From NCBI GenBank assembly GCA_946886185.1, contig CAMPIC010000175.1, positions 1-6,426 on the forward strand: DNA of 6,426 nucleotides, written 5' to 3'. The DNA is from an uncultured bacterium. GTDB taxonomy: Bacteria > Eisenbacteria > RBG-16-71-46 > CAIMUX01. The notes beneath the pieces were generated by a model. That model saw nothing but the letters and a program-made list of their open reading frames with translations, ran no database searches and was not told where the DNA came from. Below, one piece after another: positions 1 to 6,312 of the stretch (position 1 is its first letter; each line of letters starts with the position of its first letter). A program made the translations under genes and the position numbers.

Positions 1-2
1 GA

Positions 3-332
3 TCGGAAGGATTTCGCGGCAACATCATCCAGCTCCTCGAGCAGATGCGCGCGGAAGGAATGATCCAGCCGCAGCAGCATGCGCTCTACTCGTGCGGTCC
101 GAATCCGATGCTGCACGCGCTCTCGGATTGGGCGAACGAGCATCGCTTCGATTGCCAGGTCTCGCTCGAGACGCTCTTCGGGTGCGGATTCGGCATCTGC
201 GCGGGGTGCGCGATTCCGGTGCGGACGGTGGAAGGAGAGCGGAGCGACGAGTTCGGCCACTACCGGTTCGCCTGCGTGGACGGCCCTGTCTTCGACGCGA
301 AGCGGGTCGACTGGGCGGGGGTGCGCGAATGA
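3..332 (+). CDS. pyrK: Dihydroorotate dehydrogenase B, electron-transfer subunit (3' end only)
   Basis: This is the C-terminal 109 residues of a PyrK-type iron-sulfur flavoprotein; the reading frame is open to the left edge, so the FAD domain and start lie outside. PyrK passes electrons from dihydroorotate, via FMN in PyrD, its own [2Fe-2S] cluster and FAD, to NAD+. Visible are the pyridine-nucleotide-binding signature SCGPNPM (encoded near 93-113) and the cluster ligands CGFGICAGC followed by CVDGPVF, that is C-x4-C-x2-C-x21-C with cysteine codons at 183, 198, 207 and 273. The spacer before the fourth cysteine is longer than the roughly 11-17 residues I recall for characterised PyrK proteins, but all four ligands are present. 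The stop codon overlaps the pyrD start (ATGA), which fits translational coupling of two subunits of one complex. The identity is secure from the cluster and from the adjacent pyrD. Confidence 0.93.
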   Translation, partial: SEGFRGNIIQLLEQMRAEGMIQPQQHALYSCGPNPMLHALSDWANEHRFDCQVSLETLFGCGFGICAGCAIPVRTVEGERSDEFGHYRFACVDGPVFDAKRVDWAGVRE

Positions 333-1255
333 GCCGGGGAGATCTCACGACGCGCGTGGGCGCGCTCACGCTGGCCAATCCGGTGCTCGTGGCTTCCGGC
401 ACGTTCGGCTACGGAATCGAAGCGGCCGATCTGACGCGAGCCTCGTTGCTGGGAGGCATCGTCACCAAGACGCTCACCCTCGAGCCGCGCCGCGGCAATC
501 CGCCCATCCGGTTGCACGAGACTCCGGCGGGGCTGATCAACTCGATCGGCCTGCAGAACGTCGGCGTCGATCGCTTCCGGGACGAGAAGATCCCGCGATT
601 GCGCGCGCTGGGAGTTCCGATCATCGCGTCGATCGGAGGACGCCGCTCCGAGGAGTTCGTGGAATGCGCGCGCCGCCTCGACGGCGTACCGGGAGTGGCG
701 GCGCTCGAAGTGAACATCTCCTGTCCCAACGTCAAGGAAGGCGGGATCGAGTTCTGCCAGCGGCCCGAATCGGCCGCGGAGGTCTTGCGCGAGGTGCGCC
801 GCGCCACCACGCTCCCGATCTGGGCGAAGCTCAGTCCCAACGTCTCGCGCATTTCGGAAGTAGCGCGGATCTGCGCCGACGCGGGCGCGGACGGACTGAC
901 CGCGATCAACACGTTCGTGGGTCTCTCCATCGACGTGAAGACGCGCCGGCCCCACCTGCCGGGCGGAACGGGCGGCGTTTCCGGCCCGGCGATCCGTCCC
1001 CTGGCGCTCGCCAAAGTGCGCGAAGTGGTGGAAGCGGTCTCGCTTCCGGTGATCGGCTGCGGTGGCATCTCCACCGGTCGCGATGCGCTCGAGTTCCTTA
1101 TCGCGGGCGCGTGCGCGGTCCAGGTGGGGACGATCTCGTTCCGCGTGCCCGACGCCGGGGCGCGCATCGTTCGAGAGATCCAGACGTTCCTCGAGGAAGA
1201 GAACCTCGACACGGTGAGCGAGCTGGTCGGTTCGTATCGACTCGGCGACGGTTGA
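329..1255 (+). CDS. pyrD: Dihydroorotate dehydrogenase, class 1B catalytic subunit
   Basis: A 308-residue cytosolic FMN enzyme that oxidises dihydroorotate to orotate, the fourth step of UMP synthesis, working with PyrK. It is a TIM barrel of the usual length for the class. Visible motifs are the N-terminal ANPVLVASGTFGYG (16-29), TKTLTLEPRRGNPP (46-59), the orotate-binding loop NSIGLQN (71-77), the catalytic-loop NISCPNVK with the class 1 catalytic Cys at 132, Lys167 in the WAKLSPN strand, GGVSGPAIRPLAL, and the FMN-phosphate region GCGGISTGRDALEFLIAGA. A cysteine rather than serine base, no N-terminal membrane helix and the pyrK neighbour place it in class 1B (NAD-linked), not class 2 (quinone-linked). 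The ATG at 329 overlaps the pyrK stop, and homology to the family begins immediately after it, so this start is preferred over the longer open frame upstream. Confidence 0.97.
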   Translation: MSRGDLTTRVGALTLANPVLVASGTFGYGIEAADLTRASLLGGIVTKTLTLEPRRGNPPIRLHETPAGLINSIGLQNVGVDRFRDEKIPRLRALGVPIIASIGGRRSEEFVECARRLDGVPGVAALEVNISCPNVKEGGIEFCQRPESAAEVLREVRRATTLPIWAKLSPNVSRISEVARICADAGADGLTAINTFVGLSIDVKTRRPHLPGGTGGVSGPAIRPLALAKVREVVEAVSLPVIGCGGISTGRDALEFLIAGACAVQVGTISFRVPDAGARIVREIQTFLEEENLDTVSELVGSYRLGDG

Positions 1256-1327
1256 GTTGCAGCGCAAGTCACGGCACGACCGACGGGAGCACCGGCACAG
1301 GTACCAACAGACTCACGGGAGGAATCG

Positions 1328-2074
1328 ATGTCCGCGTCTCAGGAGGCTTCGATCACGATGGAGAACGATCTGCGACCGCAGCGGCCGAAGGAACGATTGA
1401 TCGTGGCGCTCGACTATCCGGAGATCGGGCCCGCCACCGAGCTGGTCGATCGGCTCGGCGAGGGGGTGCTCTGGTACAAGATCGGGATGGAGCTGTACTA
1501 CGCCGCCGGTCCGCGCGTGCTCGCGATGCTGCGCGAACGGGGGAAGCGGATCTTCCTCGACCTCAAGCTGCACGACATTCCCAACACCATGGCGCAGGCG
1601 CTTCGCAGCCTCGCGGTCCACGGAGTGGGGCTCACCACGGTGCATATCGCCGCAGGAGAGACGGCCCTCGCAGCGGTGGCGCAGGAAGCGCGCTCGCTCC
1701 GCGACGCCGGGCAGGCGGCCCCGCTGGTCCTCGGGGTGACGCGCCTCACCAGCCTCCCCGCTCCGGATCCGCACGATCCTTGGGCGGATGTGGTCGACCT
1801 GGCCGGGCGGGCGGTCCGCGCCGGTATCGACGGCTGGATCGCGCCGGTGAACGCGGCCGGGCCGCTCCGGGCGGCCCACGGACCCACGCCCATTCTCACC
1901 TGTCCCGGAATCCGCCTTCCCGAAGGGGAGACGCAGGACCAGGTGGAGATCGGCACGCCCGAGGCAGCGGTCGCCGCGGGAGCCGACTGGATCGTGGTGG
2001 GGCGGCCGATCACACGCGCGAAAGAACCCCTCTCCGCCGCCCGGGAGATTCTCCGGAGACTGGGCGAAGGCTGA
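1328..2074 (+). CDS. pyrF: Orotidine 5'-phosphate decarboxylase
   Basis: A 248-residue group I OMP decarboxylase, which converts OMP to UMP, the last step of de novo pyrimidine synthesis. The TIM-barrel signatures appear in order: LIVALDYP (Asp29), YKIG (Lys51), and the diagnostic FLDLKLHDIPNT carrying the catalytic Asp78-x-Lys80-x2-Asp83. These are followed by VHIAAG, VTRLTSL, TCPGIR, and the phosphate-binding VVGRPIT with Arg226. All residues of the Lys-Asp-Lys-Asp network are present, so the enzyme should be active. The ATG at 1328 has a strong ribosome binding site, GGGAGG at 1317-1322, five bases upstream. A second in-frame ATG at 1358 lacks one, so the roughly 20 residues before the first strand are probably real. 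It follows pyrD by 72 bases with no visible terminator between, which fits one operon. pyrE does not follow. Confidence 0.96.
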   Translation: MSASQEASITMENDLRPQRPKERLIVALDYPEIGPATELVDRLGEGVLWYKIGMELYYAAGPRVLAMLRERGKRIFLDLKLHDIPNTMAQALRSLAVHGVGLTTVHIAAGETALAAVAQEARSLRDAGQAAPLVLGVTRLTSLPAPDPHDPWADVVDLAGRAVRAGIDGWIAPVNAAGPLRAAHGPTPILTCPGIRLPEGETQDQVEIGTPEAAVAAGADWIVVGRPITRAKEPLSAAREILRRLGEG

Positions 2075-2133
2075 GGATGAGGGAGCCGAGCGCCGAAAAT
2101 TTCCAGGTCGAGTCGATGCGCGCGCTGCGTTTG

Positions 2134-2163
2134 TTGACCATCGCCGTCAGCGCAGCCTAGGAT
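2134..2163 (+). promoter_or_regulatory. Candidate sigma70-type promoter for ugd and the downstream sugar cluster
   Basis: TTGACC at 2134-2139 (five of six matches to the -35 consensus) and TAGGAT at 2158-2163 (four of six matches to the -10 consensus) are separated by 18 bases. Transcription would start near 2170, giving a leader of about 35 bases before the ugd ATG. An AT-rich patch, GAAAATTTCC, lies about 35 bases upstream of the -35 box in otherwise GC-rich DNA. The position in the largest intergenic gap of the window, just before a functional change from pyrimidine to polysaccharide genes, supports it. The host's promoter consensus is unknown, so this remains a prediction. Confidence 0.45.
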
Positions 2164-2195
2164 CCACGAATTGTCGTTTTCGCCAGCTGCGTAGC

Positions 2196-2200
2196 GGAGG
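2196..2200 (+). promoter_or_regulatory. Ribosome binding site that fixes the ugd start
   Basis: GGAGG ends six bases before the ATG at 2207, which is ideal spacing. It directly abuts an in-frame TTG at 2201, leaving no spacer for that codon. The ATG is therefore the start, and the protein begins M-E-K-I at its first Rossmann strand. Confidence 0.8.
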
Positions 2201-2206
2201 TTGTCG

Positions 2207-3652
2207 ATGGAGAAGATCGCGGTCCTGGGTACCGGGTACGTTGGCCTCGTCACCGGGGCCGGATTGGCCGACTTCGGGAACGAAGTCACCTGCGTCGATC
2301 TCGATCAAGCGAAGATCGAGGTGCTCAGGAGCGGGAAGATCCCGTTCTACGAGTTTTCGCTGGGAGAAGTGGTCCAACGCAACGTCCACGAGGGCCGGCT
2401 CTCGTTCACGTCCGATCTCGTCTCCGCGATCAAGGGAGCGCGCACCATCTTCATCGCCGTGGGAACGCCTCCAGGCGCCGGCGGAGAAGCGGATCTTTCC
2501 CAGGTGCTCGCGGCGGCCCGCACCATCGCGGAGCAGATGACGAGCTACAAGCTGATCGTGCAGAAGAGCACGGTCCCGGTCGGCACCGGAGAAAAAGTGC
2601 TCCGGCTGGTCGAGAAAGTGTTGGCGGAGCGCGGTAAGTCGATCGCCTTCGACGTCGCGAGCAATCCGGAGTTCCTGCGCGAAGGCTCGGCGGTGGAAGA
2701 CTTCATGCGCCCTGACCGGATCGTGATCGGGACATGGTCTCCCAAGGCGGAGCAGATCCTCTCGGGCATCTACCAGCGCTTCTATCTCAACGAGACGCCG
2801 ATGATCCGCACCACGGTGCAGTCGGCGGAGCTCATCAAGTACGCCTCCAACGCGTTCCTCGCGACCAAGATCTCCTTCATCAACGAGATGGCCAATCTCT
2901 GCGAAGCGGTCGGCGGCGACGTCAAGGTGGTGGCGCGCGCCATGGGGTTGGATGGGCGGATCGGACGCAAGTTCCTCCACGCCGGTCCCGGCTACGGCGG
3001 CTCCTGTTTCCCCAAGGACACCCTCGCGCTGGCCAGCTTCAGCCGCAAGGCGGGCGCTCCCAGCAAGATCGTGGAAGCGGCCATCGAGGTGAACAAGCGC
3101 CAGCGGCGCCGTATGCTCGACAAGGTGCGCGATGTGGTGGGAGGCGGACTGTCCGGAAAGCAGATCGCGGTCCTGGGGCTCTCGTTCAAGCCGCAGACCG
3201 ACGACGTCCGCGATTCGGTGGCGATCGAGCTCATCAAGGCGATGCAGAAAGAGGGAGCGCGCATCCGCGCCTTCGATCCAGTGGCGATGGAGCGCGCCGC
3301 GAGCGAGCTCAAGAACGTGGAGTTCGCGGAAGATTCGTACTCCGCGGCCGATGGCGCCGATGCGCTCGTGATCGCGACCGAGTGGAACGAGTTCCGCACT
3401 CTCGACCTGGACAAGCTGCGCAAGATGATGCGCTCCGCCGCGGTGGTCGACTGCCGCAACATCTACGATCCCGCGGCCATGCAGCAAGCTGGATTCCGCT
3501 ACACGGGAGTGGGGAGGAGCCAGTATTCGCCCGACCGCAGCCACGATCCGGCCAACTCCAAGGGCTCCAAGTCGAGCGTCAAGTCTGGCTCCGGCAAGCG
3601 GGTGCGCGCCGCCACCAACGGCGTCCCGGCCGGCGCGAGGAAGAAAGCGTGA
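2207..3652 (+). CDS. ugd: UDP-glucose 6-dehydrogenase with an added basic C-terminal tail
   Basis: A 481-residue cytosolic enzyme of the UDP-glucose/GDP-mannose dehydrogenase family. It oxidises UDP-glucose twice with NAD+ to UDP-glucuronate. The N-terminal Rossmann domain has GTGYVG (8-13) and the NAD-ribose Asp31, then VGTPP, STVPVGT (121-127) and NPEFLREGSAVEDF with catalytic-region Glu155. The central helix carries Lys211 and Asn215 (LIKYASN). The nucleophile is Cys267 in GPGYGGSCFPKD. The C-terminal UDP-binding domain has FKPQTDDVRDS (327-337). UDP-glucose rather than GDP-mannose is favoured by the overall motif set and by the neighbours. The family's usual end is near GVGR (434-437). 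A further 44 residues, rich in Ser, Lys, Arg and Gly and probably disordered, follow. The stop overlaps the next start (GTGA). A UDP-ManNAc dehydrogenase is a less likely alternative. Confidence 0.95.
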   Translation: MEKIAVLGTGYVGLVTGAGLADFGNEVTCVDLDQAKIEVLRSGKIPFYEFSLGEVVQRNVHEGRLSFTSDLVSAIKGARTIFIAVGTPPGAGGEADLSQVLAAARTIAEQMTSYKLIVQKSTVPVGTGEKVLRLVEKVLAERGKSIAFDVASNPEFLREGSAVEDFMRPDRIVIGTWSPKAEQILSGIYQRFYLNETPMIRTTVQSAELIKYASNAFLATKISFINEMANLCEAVGGDVKVVARAMGLDGRIGRKFLHAGPGYGGSCFPKDTLALASFSRKAGAPSKIVEAAIEVNKRQRRRMLDKVRDVVGGGLSGKQIAVLGLSFKPQTDDVRDSVAIELIKAMQKEGARIRAFDPVAMERAASELKNVEFAEDSYSAADGADALVIATEWNEFRTLDLDKLRKMMRSAAVVDCRNIYDPAAMQQAGFRYTGVGRSQYSPDRSHDPANSKGSKSSVKSGSGKRVRAATNGVPAGARKKA

Positions 3653-4104
3653 TCGAGGGAGTCGTCGTCAAGCAGCTCAAGAAGATTCCGGACGAGCGCG
3701 GCTTCCTCATGGAGATCCTGCGCGACGACGACTCGTTCTTCGAGAAGTTCGGCCAGGCCTACGTCACCGCGGTCTATCCCGGCGTGGTCAAAGGTTGGCA
3801 CTATCACAAAAAGCAGGTCGACCACTTCTGCGCGCTCAAGGGGATGATCAAGGTCGTCCTGTACGACAGCCGCGAGTCTTCTCCCACCCACGGCGAGGTC
3901 AACGAGTTCTTCATGGGAGAGCAGAACCCGATCGTGGTCCGGATTCCCACGTACGTGCTCCATGGCATGAAGGGAGTCGGAACCGAGCTGGGCCTGCTCC
4001 TCAACCTTCCCACCGAGCACTATGTGTACGACGATCCGGACGAGTTCCGGGTGCATCCGCACGACAACGACGTCCCATACGACTGGGCGCGCAAAGACTT
4101 CTAG
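3649..4104 (+). CDS. Short RmlC-like cupin, dTDP-4-dehydrorhamnose 3,5-epimerase-family protein
   Basis: A 151-residue single-domain cupin of the dTDP-sugar epimerase superfamily (COG1898 type). Shared with RmlC are DERGFLMEI (15-23), the active-site histidine in KGWHYHK (His51), SPTHGEV (78-84), the N-P-I-x-V-x-IP strand, and a second histidine in LHGMKG (His105). It differs in being about 30 residues shorter than true RmlC, and the lysine expected in the Q-x-K motif is Asp58 (QVDHF). The C-terminal block, with PTEHY, DDPDEFR and HPHDNDVPYDW, resembles a widespread subfamily that I recall as annotated only as sugar epimerase. It may act on a 4-keto sugar nucleotide such as the RmlB product, but the substrate is not shown. 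The GTG start at 3649 overlaps the ugd stop, and GAGGA at 3637-3641 lies seven bases upstream, implying coupled translation. Confidence 0.85.
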   Translation: MIEGVVVKQLKKIPDERGFLMEILRDDDSFFEKFGQAYVTAVYPGVVKGWHYHKKQVDHFCALKGMIKVVLYDSRESSPTHGEVNEFFMGEQNPIVVRIPTYVLHGMKGVGTELGLLLNLPTEHYVYDDPDEFRVHPHDNDVPYDWARKDF

Positions 4105-4134
4105 ATCCCGCGACGGAGAGGTAGAGATCCGCTC

Positions 4135-5190
4135 ATGACATCGAGACCGGTCGGGGATGGACGCTATCTGGTGACCGGCGGGGCCGGATTCATCGGAGCG
4201 AACTTCGTCCATCTCCTCATGGAACGCTATCCGCGCGCGCGCGTCACCGTGCTGGACAAGCTCACGTACGCGGGCAACCCGGCCAACCTCGCTCCGGTGC
4301 GCGATCGCGAGACGTTCCGGTTCGTGCAAGGCGACATCGCCGACGACGGGCTGGTCGAGCCGCTCATCGCCGAGGGGTTCGATTTCGTGATCAACTTCGC
4401 CGCGGAGACGCACGTCGACCGCTCGATCGGCGATCCCGCCTCCTTCGTGAAGACCGACGTCTTCGGCGTCTACACGCTGCTCGAAGCGATCCGCACCCAC
4501 CCGGTCTCTCTCTTCGTGCAAATCTCGACGGACGAAGTGTACGGAGAGGTCATGGAAGGGGCGGCCACCGAAGAGGCGCCGCTCATGCCGCGCAATCCGT
4601 ACTCCGCCTCGAAAGCGGGGGGGGACCGACTGGCTTTTTCGTACTGGGCGACCTACGGGCTTCCGGTGGTCGTGACGCGCTGCTCGAACAACTACGGCCC
4701 GTATCAGTATCCGGAAAAGCTCATTCCTCTCTTCGTGACCAACGCCATCGATCATCAGCCGATGCCGATCTACGGAAACGGCAGGAATCAGCGCGACTGG
4801 ATCCACGTGCGCGACCATGCCGAGGCCATCCTCACTCTGATCGAGTCGGAGGGGGTGGAGGGAGAGCTGTTCAACATCGGCGCGGGGAACGAAAAGACGG
4901 TTCTGGAAATTGCCGACCTCCTCCTTTCCCTGACGGGGCGGCCCACGTCGCTCCTCTCTCCGGTGGTGGATCGTCCCGGACACGACCGCCGATATGCGGT
5001 AGACTCCTCGAAGCTCCGCCGGAAGACCGGTTGGGCTCCCCGAGTCTCTTTCGAGGAGGGAGTGCGCGAGACGGTCGATTGGTACAAAGCCCGAGAGGAA
5101 TGGTGGCGCCCGCTCAAGAGCGGCGAATTCCTCGAGTACTACAAGCGTAACTACCGTTTCTTGCCTCCGGGTGCTGAGCCCGAGAAGTAA
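4135..5190 (+). CDS. rmlB: dTDP-glucose 4,6-dehydratase
   Basis: A 351-residue extended short-chain dehydrogenase that converts dTDP-glucose to dTDP-4-keto-6-deoxyglucose using tightly bound NAD+, the branch point to rhamnose and many other deoxysugars. It shows TGGAGFIG (14-21), LDKLTYAGN (40-48) with the NAD-ribose Asp41, GDI, and FAAETHVDRSI (88-98), a hallmark of this enzyme. The catalytic triplet Thr132-Asp133-Glu134 is in STDEVYG, and Tyr156 and Lys160 are in YSASKAGGD. NNYGPYQYPEKLIPLF and GNGRNQRDWIHVRDH complete the substrate site. The Asp-Glu pair, needed for dehydration, separates it from plain 4-epimerases. The length is normal. A GGAGAGG motif at 4115-4121 precedes the ATG by a rather long 13 bases. 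It lies 30 bases after the cupin gene, probably in the same operon. No rmlA or rmlD is present in the window. Confidence 0.95.
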   Translation: MTSRPVGDGRYLVTGGAGFIGANFVHLLMERYPRARVTVLDKLTYAGNPANLAPVRDRETFRFVQGDIADDGLVEPLIAEGFDFVINFAAETHVDRSIGDPASFVKTDVFGVYTLLEAIRTHPVSLFVQISTDEVYGEVMEGAATEEAPLMPRNPYSASKAGGDRLAFSYWATYGLPVVVTRCSNNYGPYQYPEKLIPLFVTNAIDHQPMPIYGNGRNQRDWIHVRDHAEAILTLIESEGVEGELFNIGAGNEKTVLEIADLLLSLTGRPTSLLSPVVDRPGHDRRYAVDSSKLRRKTGWAPRVSFEEGVRETVDWYKAREEWWRPLKSGEFLEYYKRNYRFLPPGAEPEK

Positions 5191-5210
5191 ACGACAGGGG
5201 CCGCCTCGAC

Positions 5211-5217
5211 AGGAGAG
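5211..5217 (+). promoter_or_regulatory. Ribosome binding site pointing to a CTG start
   Basis: AGGAGAG ends six bases before CTG at 5224. No in-frame ATG, GTG or TTG exists between the rmlB stop (same frame, 5188-5190) and the TTG at 5239, which is 21 bases away and already inside the first Rossmann strand. The site therefore marks CTG 5224 as the likely initiation codon. Confidence 0.65.
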
Positions 5218-5223
5218 ACCACG

Positions 5224-6273
5224 CTGCACAAGCCAGTTTTGGTCACCGGGGGAGCCGGGTTCATCGGTTCTCACCTGACAGAAGAGCTCATACGACGCGG
5301 TGAGACGGTCCGGGTCCTCGACAATCTCTCCTCCGGCCGGCGGGAGAATCTCGAGGCCGCGGAACAGACGGGCAAGCTGGAGCTGACGATCGGCGACGTG
5401 CGCGATCTCGATCAGCTCAGCGCGCTCATGGAAAGGTGCTCGCGCGTCTTCCATCTGGCCGCTTCCGTGGGCGTGGGCACGGTCACCGCGCATCCGCTCG
5501 AAAGCATGCAGAACAACGTGGAGGGAGTGCAGTCGCTCTTCGCCGCTCTCCACCGGCAGACCGCGCGACCGCGTCTGGTCATCTTTTCCAGCTCCGAAGT
5601 GTATGGAAAGTCGATGCAGGTGCCGCTGCGCGAGGACAGCACCTTCGAGATTGGTCCCACCGACGTCTTTCGCTGGTCCTATGCGACCGCGAAGATCCTG
5701 AGCGAGTACCACGCGCTCTGCGAGCACGCAGTGAACGGCGTCGAGGTCGTCGTGGTGCGTTGTTTCAACACCTCCGGTCCGCGCCAGCTGCCGACCTACG
5801 GGATGGTGGTGCCGCGCTTCTTCGAGCAAGCTCTGCGAGGCGATCCGATCACCGTTTATGGCGACGGCACGCAGACCCGCTGCTTCTCCTACGTCGGGGA
5901 CGTCGTGGAAGGAGTCATTCGGCTCTCCGATGCGCCCGGCGCGATCGGGCAGGTGTTCAATGTCGGGAACGACGCCGAAACCTCGGTCCTCGAGCTCGCG
6001 CACGCGATTCGCGCCGTCACCGGATCGGGCTCGCAGATCCAGCTCACTCCGTATCGCGATGTCTTCGGAGAACGCTTCCAGGAGGTGCAGCGGCGCGTTC
6101 CCGATCTCGCCCGGCTCGAAAGAGTCGTCGGCTTCCGGCCGCGCACACCGCTCGCCGAGCTGCTGGAGATGACCTACCGGCACCATCGCTCGACCATCCC
6201 GGAAACCCCTCCCGTGTACGCGCAGAACGGGAGCTCCACCGCGCACGATCCGGCGGTGCTGCCGCGCTCGTGA
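5224..6273 (+). CDS. NAD-dependent epimerase/dehydratase-family SDR, possible UDP-glucuronate decarboxylase or 4-epimerase
   Basis: A 349-residue extended SDR acting on a nucleotide sugar in the cytosol. Read from CTG 5224, the N-terminus is (M)HKPVLVTGGAGFIGSHL, with a complete first strand and the NAD motif TGGAGFIG (8-15). Asp33 (VLDNLSSG) is the ribose ligand. The active site has SSSEVYG (122-128, Glu125) and Tyr153/Lys157 in RWSYATAK. The substrate loop comprises RCFNTSGPRQLPTYGMVVPRF and YGDGTQTRCFSYVGD (Arg219). Glu125 and the QTR-C/S-F arginine resemble UDP-xylose synthase and the ArnA decarboxylase domain. The close RWSYA and YGM-V-P-RF motifs also occur in many unassigned epimerases, so decarboxylase versus 4-epimerase cannot be settled. 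An upstream ugd makes UDP-glucuronate a natural candidate substrate. The last 25 or so residues are a Pro/Ser-rich tail. The gene starts 33 bases after rmlB. Confidence 0.88.
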   Translation: MHKPVLVTGGAGFIGSHLTEELIRRGETVRVLDNLSSGRRENLEAAEQTGKLELTIGDVRDLDQLSALMERCSRVFHLAASVGVGTVTAHPLESMQNNVEGVQSLFAALHRQTARPRLVIFSSSEVYGKSMQVPLREDSTFEIGPTDVFRWSYATAKILSEYHALCEHAVNGVEVVVVRCFNTSGPRQLPTYGMVVPRFFEQALRGDPITVYGDGTQTRCFSYVGDVVEGVIRLSDAPGAIGQVFNVGNDAETSVLELAHAIRAVTGSGSQIQLTPYRDVFGERFQEVQRRVPDLARLERVVGFRPRTPLAELLEMTYRHHRSTIPETPPVYAQNGSSTAHDPAVLPRS

Positions 6274-6312
6274 TCGGCTAGCGGAGGCGCCGTTTTCTCC
6301 TCCTCGACCTTC

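Noticed and set aside
1256..1327. pyrD-pyrF spacer examined for an attenuator, PyrR-like site or small gene
   Set aside because: I see no convincing hairpin, T run or short coding frame with its own ribosome binding site. Only the pyrF ribosome binding site at 1317-1322 is supported.
2049..2058. Ten-base perfect palindrome TCTCCGGAGA near the end of pyrF as a terminator stem
   Set aside because: It has no loop and no T run after it, and it lies within the coding sequence. It is not a credible terminator.
79..2160. Long + strand open frame running across pyrK, pyrD and pyrF in another register
   Set aside because: It is an Arg/Gly/Ser-rich translation typical of an off-frame reading of GC-rich genes. 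It overlaps three well-identified genes and crosses their boundaries.
2201..2206. TTG as an alternative ugd start two codons upstream
   Set aside because: It directly abuts the GGAGG ribosome binding site with no spacer. ATG 2207 has ideal spacing and begins the conserved sequence.
5192..5213. Direct repeat CGACAGG at 5192-5198 and 5207-5213 in the rmlB-SDR spacer
   Set aside because: Two seven-base copies in GC-rich DNA are expected by chance, and the second copy overlaps the ribosome binding site. There is no sign of an operator.
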